The notes under the pieces: generated by a model
Seen by the model: only the letters and a program-made list of their open reading frames with translations
Told to the model about the DNA's origin: nothing
The model's database searches: none
Position numbers and translations under genes: made by a program
Shown: in pieces, positions 38,496 to 47,564 of the stretch
How the letters are laid out: each line of letters starts with the position of its first letter
Position numbering within the stretch: the stretch's first letter is position 1
Origin: Bacillota bacterium
GTDB lineage: Bacteria > Bacillota > Clostridia > Acetivibrionales > DTU013
Length of the DNA stretch: 64,000 bases
Direction: 5' to 3'
NCBI GenBank assembly: GCA_023409735.1
Contig: JAEYRB010000056.1
Span: forward strand, 84,248-148,247

Positions 38496-39209
38496 CTAAT
38501 TCCTGGTGGGAATAATGTAAAATGGCTTATTGCCCTTCAAATCTACATACATATTTCCTTGAGTATCTAGCTGTGCCAGGGATACCTCCGATGCATCATT
38601 TATATTCTGCTTTTCAAGCTGATGATACAGCCAGGCCTTGGATAGCCGCAGCTCCTTTAATTCCTTATCCATTATTGTTCCGTCAAGTATAAGTGTTATC
38701 GGCAAACCCTCATATGTAGAGGTAATATTCATGTCTGCTGGTGTAAGGGGTTTTTTGTCTTGCTTCTGTTGAACGCTAAGCTTTCCGCCTGATTCAAATA
38801 TTGCGAATTCTACATCCGCCATATTGAAAACGCCTTTTGTCCTTAACTCTGACATAAGCTCTTCTATTGAAATACGTATGTGCTTCAGATTAGCTTCCTG
38901 TATCTTTCCGTTCTTGACGACTATAGTGGATTTACCGTTCACGAGTGACATAATGAGTCTGCTGTGCATTGACCACAAGGCGATGCCTACAGCAAGCAGA
39001 GTCCATGTAGCCATACCTGCCAGTGTAGCCAGAAGACTTTCGTTAATTTGAACGGAAAGTGTACTAGCTATCGAACCAATTGTTATGCCTACGATATAGT
39101 CAAAAAAGGTAAGTTGAGCGACCTGCTGCTTACCCATTAGGCGGACAAAAAGCAAGAGCATAAGAAAGGATACGGTAGATCTTATTACTACCACAATTAT
39201 TACCGGCAT
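38496..39209 (-). CDS. YetF-type membrane protein (DUF421)
   Basis: The 237-residue protein has three N-terminal membrane helices (LFVRLMGKQQVAQLTFFDYIVGITIGSIAS lies between the first two) and a soluble C-terminal domain with RISIEELMSELRTKGVFNMADVEFAIFESGGKLSV, typical of the DUF421/YetF family. Function unknown; relatives are linked to spore or membrane stress. It probably forms an operon with the DUF4363 lipoprotein gene. Confidence 0.85.
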   Translation of the reverse strand: MPVIIVVVIRSTVSFLMLLLFVRLMGKQQVAQLTFFDYIVGITIGSIASTLSVQINESLLATLAGMATWTLLAVGIALWSMHSRLIMSLVNGKSTIVVKNGKIQEANLKHIRISIEELMSELRTKGVFNMADVEFAIFESGGKLSVQQKQDKKPLTPADMNITSTYEGLPITLILDGTIMDKELKELRLSKAWLYHQLEKQNINDASEVSLAQLDTQGNMYVDLKGNKPFYIIPTRN

Positions 39210-39378
39210 TACATTTAGTCTCCTTGAAGTGCTAATAAATTTGTTTTTATTATCAGCAGAAAGTCATTTATTTATTAAAAATATTATTTATGCTGTACCA
39301 GTTATGTTCGGTAGTATATTTGTTTATTCATAATAAAAAACCAGAGACTGATTTTCTCAGCATCTGGTTTTACACTAA

Positions 39379-39440
39379 TGGCGTTTACCGAAGGTCTACA
39401 GTAAAAAGGCGAGAGGGTTTGATGCCCCCGAGACTTTTAC
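39379..39440 (+). repeat. Interspersed repeat copy A
   Basis: About 62 bases beginning TGGCGTTTACCGAAGG, with AAAAAGGCGAGAGGG in the middle and GCCCCCGAGACTTTTAC at the end. Related copies are at 39840 (inverted), 62049 and 62115, with a fragment at 49008. Confidence 0.85.
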
Positions 39441-39492
39441 TAAGCTATCCACAGAGTATTACTGCAAATTTGAAACATTATGCAGTAATGCT

Positions 39493-39624
39493 TTAAATGG
39501 ATTTTTTGCAACAGCAGGGATTAAAAAGAGTAGGACAGATCAGTATTATTACTACTATTATGACTACTATCCATATCCACCAGCCACCGAAAAAGAGGCC
39601 TCTATCGTCATTATTCTCAGCCAT
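39493..39624 (-). CDS. Small hydrophobic protein, 43 aa, DRG..GG..CP type
   Basis: The second microprotein of the kind at 2068: polar head with DDRGLFFGG, a hydrophobic run WWIWIVVIIVVIILI, then CP and a C-terminal triple cysteine (CCCKKSI). ATG 39624 follows AGGAGTGATATGC with an 8-base spacing; the nearer ATG is out of frame. Likely a single-span membrane peptide, possibly spore related. It lies between two inverted copies of the interspersed repeat. Confidence 0.7.
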   Translation of the reverse strand: MAENNDDRGLFFGGWWIWIVVIIVVIILICPTLFNPCCCKKSI

Positions 39625-39839
39625 GCATATCACTCCTATCAATAAGCAGATTGTAGATTTACATAAACATATTACAATGTATAATATTCAGCTTACATAA
39701 ATAGGTTACTGCAGTGAATGATTGCACTATAAATATTAAGTAGGTGTTTGGCTGAAGTAGGTATATCTTTATTCATTTGCCGCAAAGTACACAAGAACCT
39801 GAATAAAAACAAATCAGAGGAACGTAAATTTCACATAAA

Positions 39840-39899
39840 TAAAAGCCTAAGGGGCATCGAGCCTCTAAGACTTTTTGCTGTAGAACTTCGGTCAGCACC
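39840..39899 (-). repeat. Interspersed repeat copy B (inverted)
   Basis: The reverse complement begins GGTGCTGACCGAAGTTC and follows the copy-A pattern to GGCTTTTA, with a few changes and a short rearrangement in the middle. Confidence 0.7.
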
Positions 39900-39906
39900 A
39901 CAAATA

Positions 39907-39935
39907 ACAGAACATTTGCAAAGCAAATGTTCTGT
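39907..39935. terminator. Perfect hairpin between repeat B and pspC-like gene
   Basis: ACAGAACATTTGC pairs fully with GCAAATGTTCTGT around AAA. There is no strong T-run on either side, but its place at the 3' end of the minus-strand PspC gene suggests transcript ending or protection. The other non-coding bases of 39210-39965 show nothing more. Confidence 0.55.
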
Positions 39936-39965
39936 GAGCTATATTACTATCAGCGCCTTAATTAA

Positions 39966-40151
39966 TTAGTTATATCTGGGCATTGCTATCCATGCTATAA
40001 GATATGCCAGCAGTCCCGCTCCATATACAAATATGGCAATAAGCCAAATGATCCTGATAATGGTAGGATCTATTCCGAAATACTCACCCAAACCGCCGCA
40101 AACTCCGCCGATTTTTTTATTAGTATTTGACAGGTATAGTTTTTTACCCAT
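39966..40151 (-). CDS. PspC-domain protein
   Basis: The 61-residue protein is a minimal PspC domain: a KIGGVCGGLGEYFGIDPTIIRI motif followed by one to two membrane helices (WLIAIFVYGAGLLAYLIAWIAMP). Members respond to envelope stress. ATG 40151 follows AAGGGGTG. Confidence 0.9.
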   Translation of the reverse strand: MGKKLYLSNTNKKIGGVCGGLGEYFGIDPTIIRIIWLIAIFVYGAGLLAYLIAWIAMPRYN

Positions 40152-40370
40152 TTGTTGACACCCCTTGAATCAATTTTTATTTTCATGTAATAATACGCTG
40201 TCGGTACAATAGTGTCTGAAAAAATTACGCAGTATTTTACTTAAGCTTCCGTCATGCAATTTTATTATACTGTCTTTATGTTTTTGCATATGCGATTACT
40301 ATATTTTTAATAGTCATGTTTGCGCCCTTATTAGTCTGAATTTATGCTTTGCTTTTGCCCATATTTATTC

Positions 40371-41063
40371 TTATGCTCCTGTGCTTCTAATTAGCTCAAA
40401 TACCTTGTTATTGGCTATACGAGCAGCAAAGTTATCATCAGTTATTCTTTCGGATAATACGATGCCTCCCCGGGCCATATCACAGATCTGGTGAAAATCA
40501 GATCCGGAAAGCTGCCTCAAGCCGTTGTCAATAGCATATTGCAGTGCTAGGTGATTGTTGGAATCGTGTCTTGGATTGCCATTAAATACTTCGATTCCAT
40601 CAAGATGTGATGGATCAGCCGGAGTTAAGCCTTTTCTGTATGGGTGAGCTTGAATTATAATTATTCCAGTTCCATTGATTAATTTGCGCAAGCTCTTAAG
40701 GTCTAGTTCGTAAATCCGCTCATGCTGTCTTAGAAATTCCTCGCTGAAACCATATACAAGATAATCATTCGGATCGCTGTCAAACTTTATCTCCATGCCA
40801 AGGAAAACATCGATTCCGTGCTTTTTGCCTTCTACACAGGCGATTTTATAGCCTGAGAGGTATAAATCTATCTTTTCGTTCCAACTGACAGAAGGGAAAC
40901 TATTGAAGCCTCGGCTGTAATAATGATCTGTAACAACAATACCTGTGTATCCTGCATCCTTATAGAGCTTTACAGCATCGGCCGCAGGGACCTTGCCACA
41001 AGGACTTGCCTCCTTTGTGTGAAGATGTGTTTCGTACTTATATTCTGTTTTATGTTCTGTCAT
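40371..41063 (-). CDS. PHP-domain phosphoesterase
   Basis: The 230-residue protein has PHP motifs: YETHLHTKEASPCGK, GIVVTDHYY, LGMEIKFD, QAHPYRKG, NGNPRHDSNN and GSDFHQ. It is a metal-dependent hydrolase like histidinol phosphatases or RNase AM, with unknown substrate, and only distantly like the hydrogenase-locus PHP protein at 21369. Ribosome site weak (GAGAAAAA). Divergent from the WG-repeat gene. Confidence 0.85.
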   Translation of the reverse strand: MTEHKTEYKYETHLHTKEASPCGKVPAADAVKLYKDAGYTGIVVTDHYYSRGFNSFPSVSWNEKIDLYLSGYKIACVEGKKHGIDVFLGMEIKFDSDPNDYLVYGFSEEFLRQHERIYELDLKSLRKLINGTGIIIIQAHPYRKGLTPADPSHLDGIEVFNGNPRHDSNNHLALQYAIDNGLRQLSGSDFHQICDMARGGIVLSERITDDNFAARIANNKVFELIRSTGA

Positions 41064-41176
41064 AGTTAAGTTTTTCTCTTTTCCATTTGATTATTAAACT
41101 ATTTTTAATATTATAGCATAATTATTTGCAGTAAAATGGTTATAGAAGAATTTAACTGCGGTATAGGAGATATATG

Positions 41177-43111
41177 ATGAGAGATGTGATAAAAAAAATT
41201 AGAAGACTGATTAAACCTTTGGAATATACGCTTGCAGCCTCCATGCTATTGCTTACTGTTTCATGCGGCAGTGTTACTCAGGTGAATAGTGATAATTCGG
41301 CTGATGTAATAAATGATATAAATACTGAAAGCACAGCAACGGAGAAAACTGATGATGTTACGGAGCCGGCAAGAACTCAGGACGCTGTAAACAAAGCGCT
41401 TTACCCGGCAAGGCTTGATTACTTGGGTAACCTTTGGGGATATGTTGATGATAGCGGGACTTTTGTTATTAAGCCTAAATTTTCTTATGCCTATAGATTT
41501 GATGATGATGGACTTGCAAAGGTAGAGGTGGATGGCAAAATCGGTGTTATTGGCCAAGACGGAGAGTACATAATTCGGCCGGAGTATTTATCGATCGATG
41601 AATTTAATGAAGGCCGGGCAGCGGCTCAAAGGGATGATGGGTATGTATTGATCGATGCGACCGGCAAGGTCCTTTCGAAAACGTATTTATATTTATTTTA
41701 TTACAGCGATGGAAGAGCTCTATTTTCTATTAATAACGGAGATAACTACTTTTATGGTCTTTTGGATAAGGACGGAAACGAAGTATTGAAACCTGAGTAT
41801 AAGCACATAAGCCGTTATGAAAAAGGTGTTGTTGTAGCCGGTATTGATGATGATAAATACACGCTTATGGATAATAATGGAAATAAGCTTTCTGATATTA
41901 ACTGCCAATTTGTCTTGGATGTTTCTGATGGCTTGATAGCATACATGTCAAAAGGTGATGGCAGCCAAGAAAGTAAATGTGGTTACATGGATATGACCGG
42001 TAAGGTGGTCATTGAGCCACAGTTCAGAAGTGGAGAGGGCTTTGTTAACGGAACAGCTATTGTTAATATGTCAAATTATAGCGATTCAGTAATCAACAAG
42101 ATTGGCTTGATAGATAAAAAGGGCAATTTTCTTATTGAGCCAAAGTATAATGAAATAATTCAGCTTGGGGAAGGTATGCTTGCTGTGGGTGTTCCACTTG
42201 ATCCGGAAAATGAATTTATTGGCTCAAAATACGCTCTGGCTGCAAACAATGGTAAACTACTGACAGATTTTCTGTTTTTGAGCATAGGTCAGTTTAAAAA
42301 TGGTGTTAGCAGTGTATATGACACTACTCAGACGTTTTTCATAGATAAGGAAGGCAAGAGAATAGACAGCCTCCCACAAATTGATGGTAAGGGCACGATG
42401 GAGCAGTTGGAAGAATTGATATTCGCAAATATAGACAACAGAGAATACTATATGAACAAACTGGGAGACATAGTATATAAGCCATCAGGAAAAATAGAGC
42501 TAGCAAATGGAATTACGGTTGAGGAAAAGAAGCTAAAGCTTAATAGTAACTATCTTGTTTACATGCCCCATATGACCGGAGCTGATGATGCCAAGGTACA
42601 GGAGAACATAAATTCCAGGCTGCTGGAGCTGTGGGGAGATTCAACCATAAAGCAGGATACTGTCATGGATCATAGCTATGAAGGCGGCTTTAATATGGGC
42701 TTTCATAGAAACAATTTAGTTGAGCTTGAGGAAACGGGTTATGATTACCCGTTTGGAGCAGCCCATGGTATGCCTATCAGTATTTACTCTCATATAGACG
42801 TGAAGACAGGAAGGTTCTATGAGCTAAAGGACTTATTTAAAAAAGGCAGCAATTATGCAGATGTACTTAGTAAGCTTGTGAACAAGCAGATCAAAGGAGG
42901 GAAGAATGAAGACGTTCTGTTGTTTGATGACAACGGAGTCGAAGTCAGGAAGGATCACACCTTCTATATATCCGGTGATTCGCTGATGGTGTATTTTACT
43001 CCATACGAGATTGCTCCATATGCAGCCGGCTTCCCGACATTTACAATACCATTTTCTGAGCTTGATGATATTATCAATAAGGACGGGGACTTCTGGAAGT
43101 CTTTCAACTAA
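41177..43111 (+). CDS. WG-repeat lipoprotein with C-terminal DUF3298/RsiV-like domain
   Basis: The 644-residue surface lipoprotein has its signal end in LLTVSC, then a Thr/Asp-rich tether. From about 75 to 400 it is built of WG repeats (NLWGYVDDSGTFVIKPKF, KIGVIGQDGEYIIRPEY, YFYGLLDKDGNEVLKPEY, KCGYMDMTGKVVIEPQF, KIGLIDKKGNFLIEPKY), at least five units of about 35-50 residues. The last 180 residues have the DUF3298 pattern (PISIYSHIDVKTGRFYELKDLF, AAGFPTFTIPFSEL). A protein- or glycan-binding role at the envelope is likely. ATG 41177 is taken over 41174 for spacing to AGGAG. Confidence 0.85.
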   Translation: MRDVIKKIRRLIKPLEYTLAASMLLLTVSCGSVTQVNSDNSADVINDINTESTATEKTDDVTEPARTQDAVNKALYPARLDYLGNLWGYVDDSGTFVIKPKFSYAYRFDDDGLAKVEVDGKIGVIGQDGEYIIRPEYLSIDEFNEGRAAAQRDDGYVLIDATGKVLSKTYLYLFYYSDGRALFSINNGDNYFYGLLDKDGNEVLKPEYKHISRYEKGVVVAGIDDDKYTLMDNNGNKLSDINCQFVLDVSDGLIAYMSKGDGSQESKCGYMDMTGKVVIEPQFRSGEGFVNGTAIVNMSNYSDSVINKIGLIDKKGNFLIEPKYNEIIQLGEGMLAVGVPLDPENEFIGSKYALAANNGKLLTDFLFLSIGQFKNGVSSVYDTTQTFFIDKEGKRIDSLPQIDGKGTMEQLEELIFANIDNREYYMNKLGDIVYKPSGKIELANGITVEEKKLKLNSNYLVYMPHMTGADDAKVQENINSRLLELWGDSTIKQDTVMDHSYEGGFNMGFHRNNLVELEETGYDYPFGAAHGMPISIYSHIDVKTGRFYELKDLFKKGSNYADVLSKLVNKQIKGGKNEDVLLFDDNGVEVRKDHTFYISGDSLMVYFTPYEIAPYAAGFPTFTIPFSELDDIINKDGDFWKSFN

Positions 43112-43210
43112 CATAGAAGTAACACAGTGGGACTGTTATTCTGTGTAAGCTTTCCATCTGTAATATAATTATTCAGCTAGAGATGTTAGAAATTATAGTC
43201 GCTGTAAAGC

Positions 43211-43241
43211 ATAGGCTAAGCATGTAACCTGCTTAGCCTAT
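43211..43241 (+). terminator. Hairpin after the WG-repeat gene
   Basis: ATAGGCTAAGCA pairs with TGCTTAGCCTAT around 7 bases. The tail (ACCTTCTTAT) is only mildly T-rich. The rest of 43112-43539 shows nothing clear. Confidence 0.6.
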
Positions 43242-43539
43242 ACCTTCTTATAACACATCTGTTCATCCTGTGTCTCGAAGTGGTGTATCTTAAGCCTCGT
43301 TATACGGATATGATGCAAAGCACTAAAAATTCCTTTACCTGATATAAGAAAAAATTTTTAGGTTAAAAAATATTTTCTCTACCAGTCTTATTTATATAAA
43401 CTGTTTTCCCCGATGTAGTGTAAGTGACATCAATACAATGATGTGATATGATTTCTTTAAGGATTAAAGTATTATGCATTTGTGAGTGCCATGGTTAGAA
43501 CAAAACACATTTCAAATGTTAAATGCAGGAGGAGTTCGC

Positions 43540-44733
43540 ATGATCAGGGAGGAATTTCTTCGCTTTATTTACCAGGCTGCCAGCATGCAGCGCTGGAATG
43601 ATCATATCAGGCCTAACAACGGATTTACGGAGCTTGACAAGCAGGCTCATAAGCTATTCTACGCCTACACCATAGGAAGGCTTGAGGAGGAAAAGACGCC
43701 GGTCAACTGGATTGGTCTTATTGAAGGTGCTATCAGTGAGTTTTTCCAGAGGACATTATTGACGGATATCAAACCTCCCATATTTCATATGCTGATGGAT
43801 AAGCATGGAGATCAACTAAATAAGCTTGTTCTGACAAGGCTTGAGGAAATGGGGATATGGGATATCCGGGAGGACTTCGCAGAAAGAATAAAGCGCTATT
43901 TGCTTGAGCCTGAGTACTGCGGCCATGAAAAGAGGATACTTAAGGCGGCCCATTACCTTGCAACAAGCTGGGAGTTCTCAATAGTATACAGGCTTAGTTC
44001 GGGTATGTTCGGAATAGAGGATACGAAGAAAAGCATGGAAAGGCAGATAGAGGAATACACAGACCTGGATGGAGTATGCAGGCTTTTATCTGATAAAGGA
44101 GCTGTTGACTTTATGAATTTAGTAGGACAGCTCAGATTCCAGCAGAGATGGGCGCAGTCGCCAAGAGTTCCGGAAACATCAGTTGCAGGTCATATGCTGA
44201 TTGTAGCTCTGTTATCATACTTGTTTTCAATTCAGCTTGAGGCATGTAAAAAGAGAGGATACAATAATTTCTTCGCAGGACTTTTCCATGACATGCCCGA
44301 GGTGTTGACAAGAGACATTATATCACCCGTGAAGAACTCTGTTGAAGGGCTTGGAGATTTGATCAAGTCTATAGAGGATATTCAGATGGAGGAGGTACTG
44401 CTGCCTTTGCTGCCTGAGGGGTGGAGGCCTGAAATACGTTACTTCACAGAAAATGAATTTGCCGGAAAGATAATACTGGATGGAAAGATAAAAGAAGTGA
44501 GATCTGAAGATATATGCAGGAAATATAACTCCGACGAGTTTTCACCTGTGGATGGAGAAATTATAGAATTCTGTGACAAGTTTTCTGCATATATGGAGGC
44601 ATATCTCTCCATTAAGCACGGCATAACCTCGCAGAACCTTGAGGAAGGCCACAGACAGCTTTATAGCAAGTTCAGCAAGAGGAAGATAGCAGGTATAGAC
44701 GCAGGAATGCTGTTTGATTACTTTAAGCTTTAA
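43540..44733 (+). CDS. HD-domain hydrolase (YfbR-like)
   Basis: The 397-residue protein has an HD phosphohydrolase core: a His in SVAGHMLIVALLSYLF, the HD pair in FFAGLFHDMPEVLTRD and a late Asp in EFCDKFSAYMEAYLS. This spacing is seen in the 5'-nucleotidase YfbR and its relatives. The N-terminal 180 residues are not recognised. ATG 43540 follows GGAGGAG; the ATG at 43486 lies before that site. The next gene starts 23 bases later, so they form an operon. Confidence 0.82.
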   Translation: MIREEFLRFIYQAASMQRWNDHIRPNNGFTELDKQAHKLFYAYTIGRLEEEKTPVNWIGLIEGAISEFFQRTLLTDIKPPIFHMLMDKHGDQLNKLVLTRLEEMGIWDIREDFAERIKRYLLEPEYCGHEKRILKAAHYLATSWEFSIVYRLSSGMFGIEDTKKSMERQIEEYTDLDGVCRLLSDKGAVDFMNLVGQLRFQQRWAQSPRVPETSVAGHMLIVALLSYLFSIQLEACKKRGYNNFFAGLFHDMPEVLTRDIISPVKNSVEGLGDLIKSIEDIQMEEVLLPLLPEGWRPEIRYFTENEFAGKIILDGKIKEVRSEDICRKYNSDEFSPVDGEIIEFCDKFSAYMEAYLSIKHGITSQNLEEGHRQLYSKFSKRKIAGIDAGMLFDYFKL

Positions 44734-44756
44734 TACGTAAATTTAGGATGGACATA

Positions 44757-45353
44757 ATGAATAAATACATGGGCTTTTATGAATTAAGGGAAATAAATAT
44801 TCCAACCGTGCCGTGGATGCTTTTTGATGAATCAACAAAGCTGGAGGATAATGTGCTTTGGACCATACGCGTGGCTGTGGGAAGCGGCAATGACCTTAAT
44901 CTGCCGCGTGCGGTTGGCGTGGATTCTCAGGAGGCTATGAGAAAGGGAAGAGAATTCCTGAGCTCATATTCAGATAAAGGAATAGTGGTATATTATCCAT
45001 ATTTCATAGCGCAGAAGAGCGGCGTTATTGAAGTGGCATCACAGAGGACTGTTGTTGAGGCGGTCAAGGATGACCTCTGGAATCTTGTTACCTATGGTAA
45101 AAGAGATTTAACTGCAATTATTCCGGTGAGTTGTGACGAAGGCTGCTCATTTTCTGGCGATAAGGATTTCCTAAGCTGTTGTGAGATGAAGGAGCTGCTC
45201 CGATATGGAATGGCCATTCGTGGAAGATTCAGGGAAGATATTATCGAAGGTAAATCAATTCTGGCTGAGTGGAGCTATGCATATAACACGGACGAAAGGA
45301 AGGAGCCAATTGGAGAGCGATATCTGGTCTTTTATGAGCTCAGAAGTGTGTAG
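44757..45353 (+). CDS. Conserved-looking hypothetical protein
   Basis: Not recognised. The 198-residue soluble protein has no signal or membrane segment and an even mix of charged residues. Notable stretches are IPTVPWMLFDE, WTIRVAVGSGNDLNLPRAVGV and a Cys-rich SCDEGCSF...SCCEM part. It lies 23 bases after the HD hydrolase gene, so a joint role is plausible. ATG 44757 fits AGGATGG better than ATG 44748. Confidence 0.7.
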   Translation: MNKYMGFYELREINIPTVPWMLFDESTKLEDNVLWTIRVAVGSGNDLNLPRAVGVDSQEAMRKGREFLSSYSDKGIVVYYPYFIAQKSGVIEVASQRTVVEAVKDDLWNLVTYGKRDLTAIIPVSCDEGCSFSGDKDFLSCCEMKELLRYGMAIRGRFREDIIEGKSILAEWSYAYNTDERKEPIGERYLVFYELRSV

Positions 45354-45486
45354 AGGCTAAGAGTTACATAGTGAACAAATTGTTATAATAAAATAGAAAC
45401 TAAAAAAGCGCTAGAAGCAATAGTTAATAATAATAGATACGCAGACAAATATAGTTAAAGACCAAGAAACTAAATCGGAGGCAAAA

Positions 45487-46206
45487 ATGTATAAAGCTCA
45501 GAGGTATTGCATAATTAGCTGTCATGTGCTATGGCGAGAGTTTTGCTATTATTGCTCTCGTTCCAGAAATGAATTTTACTTTACATTTTTGAAGCAGGGC
45601 CTTCACAGTACACCTGAGTTATTGAAAAAGGAACTGCAGGAGGCCATTGACGCTGCAGACAAGGAGGGCTATGAGGCTATATTGCTGGGCTATGGACTGT
45701 GCAGCAACGGCATAGCCGGAGTATCAGCGAAAAATACCAGAATAGTCGTCATGAGAGGACATGACTGCATTACATTTCTTTTGGGTTCAAAGGAAACATA
45801 TAAGTCATATTTTGATGACCATCCGGGTACATACTGGTATTCGCCGGGCTGGATAGAAACAGGAACTCAGCCGGGCAAGGAACGATATGAGACGGTGTAT
45901 AAGGAATACCTCGAAAAGTATGGAGAGGATAATGCCCAATACCTTATGGATATGGATCAGGGCTGGTTCAGTAAATATTCAAATGCGGCATATGTTGATA
46001 CTGGAGTCTTTGATTCAGAAAAATATAAGGAATATACAAAAGAGTGTGCTAAGTGGCTTAAGTGGAACTATGACGAGGTAAATGGAAACGGCAGGCTTAT
46101 ATCAGACCTTGTCGATGGTAACTGGAACAGTGAGGATTACCTTGTTGTTGAGCCCGGACAAAAAATCGTGCCATCAAATGATAGCAGGATTATTATTGTT
46201 GAGTAA
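45487..46206 (+). CDS. DUF1638-family protein
   Basis: The 239-residue protein has the DUF1638 pattern: CxxxR-type start (YYCSR), EAILLGYGLCSNGIAGV, RGHDCITFLLGSKETYKSYFDDHPGTYWYSPGW and GPGW-like end features. DUF1638 proteins occur near corrinoid methyltransferase genes in anaerobes, but no such gene is here. The His and Cys in RGHDC may bind a ligand. ATG 45487 follows CGGAGGC. Confidence 0.8.
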   Translation: MYKAQRYCIISCHVLWREFCYYCSRSRNEFYFTFLKQGLHSTPELLKKELQEAIDAADKEGYEAILLGYGLCSNGIAGVSAKNTRIVVMRGHDCITFLLGSKETYKSYFDDHPGTYWYSPGWIETGTQPGKERYETVYKEYLEKYGEDNAQYLMDMDQGWFSKYSNAAYVDTGVFDSEKYKEYTKECAKWLKWNYDEVNGNGRLISDLVDGNWNSEDYLVVEPGQKIVPSNDSRIIIVE

Positions 46207-46430
46207 AGCTTGATTCGAAATTGGTAGTACCATTTATCGTATCGGAGTAAAAACTACCGTGTAAATACCAAAGAATAATTCCAACTCGAGGTCAGTATTA
46301 CTATAAAATCATTTTTCAGGGGTTTCAGAGGGCATCACTGCTGAATATATTAATATTGAAGGCAGCATGATCAAATTCGCACAGTACCTTAATGTTATTG
46401 TGATAGACTGGAAAATGAGTGGGGATTTAA

Positions 46431-47405
46431 ATGGGAAGTAAAAATGGGGATGAGACGAAAAAAACTACTGATAAAAAGCTTGCTCTGAAAGAACAGCGCA
46501 TTTCGGATTATATATTGCCCCTTATTCCCGACGGTGCATTGATAAACTTCGTTTTTTATGAAGACTTTAATAATGATGGCCAGAAGGAGGCCGTTGTCGG
46601 GTTCACACAGTTTTCCCCATTCCCGCCGGATTCCGTAGTGCTAATGGTAAGCAAAACAAGTGATGGGTTTAGACATAGCTGGATCGTGAGTGAAAGATCA
46701 TGTCATTTCCCTGAGTCGTGCGGTACTTTTGATAATGCCGCTGTGGCTGATACTGATGGCGATGGTGTACCGGAGCTTGTTTTATCGCAAGTAGAAGGGA
46801 AAGAACATAATATAGTCATATTTATATATGATTGGACAGAAAGTGGCATGTGCCTTACATGGAAGAGCCAACGCACATTTTTTCATGGAAGTATGGAGAC
46901 TATGGATGTTGATTATGACGGAATAGATGAAGTCCTTGTAGAATACGGTACTAACAGCGGAAACGAGATTATTGAGACAAGTGAAGCATGCTATCATGTC
47001 AGGGATGGCTTTAAATATAAATGGAATGGCAGCGATTATGTAGAAAGTAAAAATAATGTACATATGCCGTATGAAAGCTATAATATTGCTGTTAGCTTTA
47101 TAAGGTCTATTTGGCTCAAGGAATATAATAAAGCTTATGAAATGGTTTTAATGCCCGGGTTTCTGGGCGTGGAGGGACTAGATGACTGCAGCTTGAGCGC
47201 ATTTAGAAAATACATCATCAAGAGGGTAAGGCCTATGCTAACCAAAAATCTATCAAAGGGTAAACTAATTCCATCAGAACCGTATGAAACCTGCTGTCAA
47301 TTCACCGGACCGGATGATTGTTTTAATGTAGAACTCATTAGAACAAAAAATCAAATAAAGATATATGAGCTTCAAATCACAAAAAAACATTTTAACAGAG
47401 TGTAA
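46431..47405 (+). CDS. VCBS/FG-GAP-like repeat protein with calcium-type loops
   Basis: The 324-residue protein has three DxDxDG-like loops (DFNNDGQKE, DTDGDGVPE, DVDYDGIDE) in FG-GAP-like repeats over about 40-170, which suggests a short beta-propeller or Ca-binding repeat. The C-terminal half is unrecognised. No signal peptide is visible, which is odd because such repeats are usually exported; a stop codon lies immediately before ATG 46431, so no longer N-terminus is possible in this frame. Confidence 0.65.
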   Translation: MGSKNGDETKKTTDKKLALKEQRISDYILPLIPDGALINFVFYEDFNNDGQKEAVVGFTQFSPFPPDSVVLMVSKTSDGFRHSWIVSERSCHFPESCGTFDNAAVADTDGDGVPELVLSQVEGKEHNIVIFIYDWTESGMCLTWKSQRTFFHGSMETMDVDYDGIDEVLVEYGTNSGNEIIETSEACYHVRDGFKYKWNGSDYVESKNNVHMPYESYNIAVSFIRSIWLKEYNKAYEMVLMPGFLGVEGLDDCSLSAFRKYIIKRVRPMLTKNLSKGKLIPSEPYETCCQFTGPDDCFNVELIRTKNQIKIYELQITKKHFNRV

Positions 47406-47464
47406 AAAATCGGAACCTTAATGTTGTAAAATTCGTCAAAAAATTAAATTTAAGATGTCATTTA

Positions 47465-47493
47465 TTGAACAGAAAAAGCTTATATGATATGAT
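47465..47493 (+). promoter_or_regulatory. Promoter of the PP2C-LysM gene
   Basis: TTGAAC at 47465, 17-base spacer, TATGAT at 47488, about 70 bases before the start codon. Confidence 0.6.
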
Positions 47494-47564
47494 ATTAACA
47501 AGCTTATTCACTTGCTTAATTCTTATTAGTATAATTTTTCTACATAAGACAAGGGGGTATATGA

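Noticed and set aside
39748..39969. 73-codon plus-strand frame
   Set aside because: It passes through the inverted repeat copy and hairpin and has no ribosome site.
46290..46440. Short open frame before the VCBS-like gene as its missing N-terminus
   Set aside because: It is in another frame and a stop lies directly before ATG 46431; no frameshift signal or signal peptide is seen.
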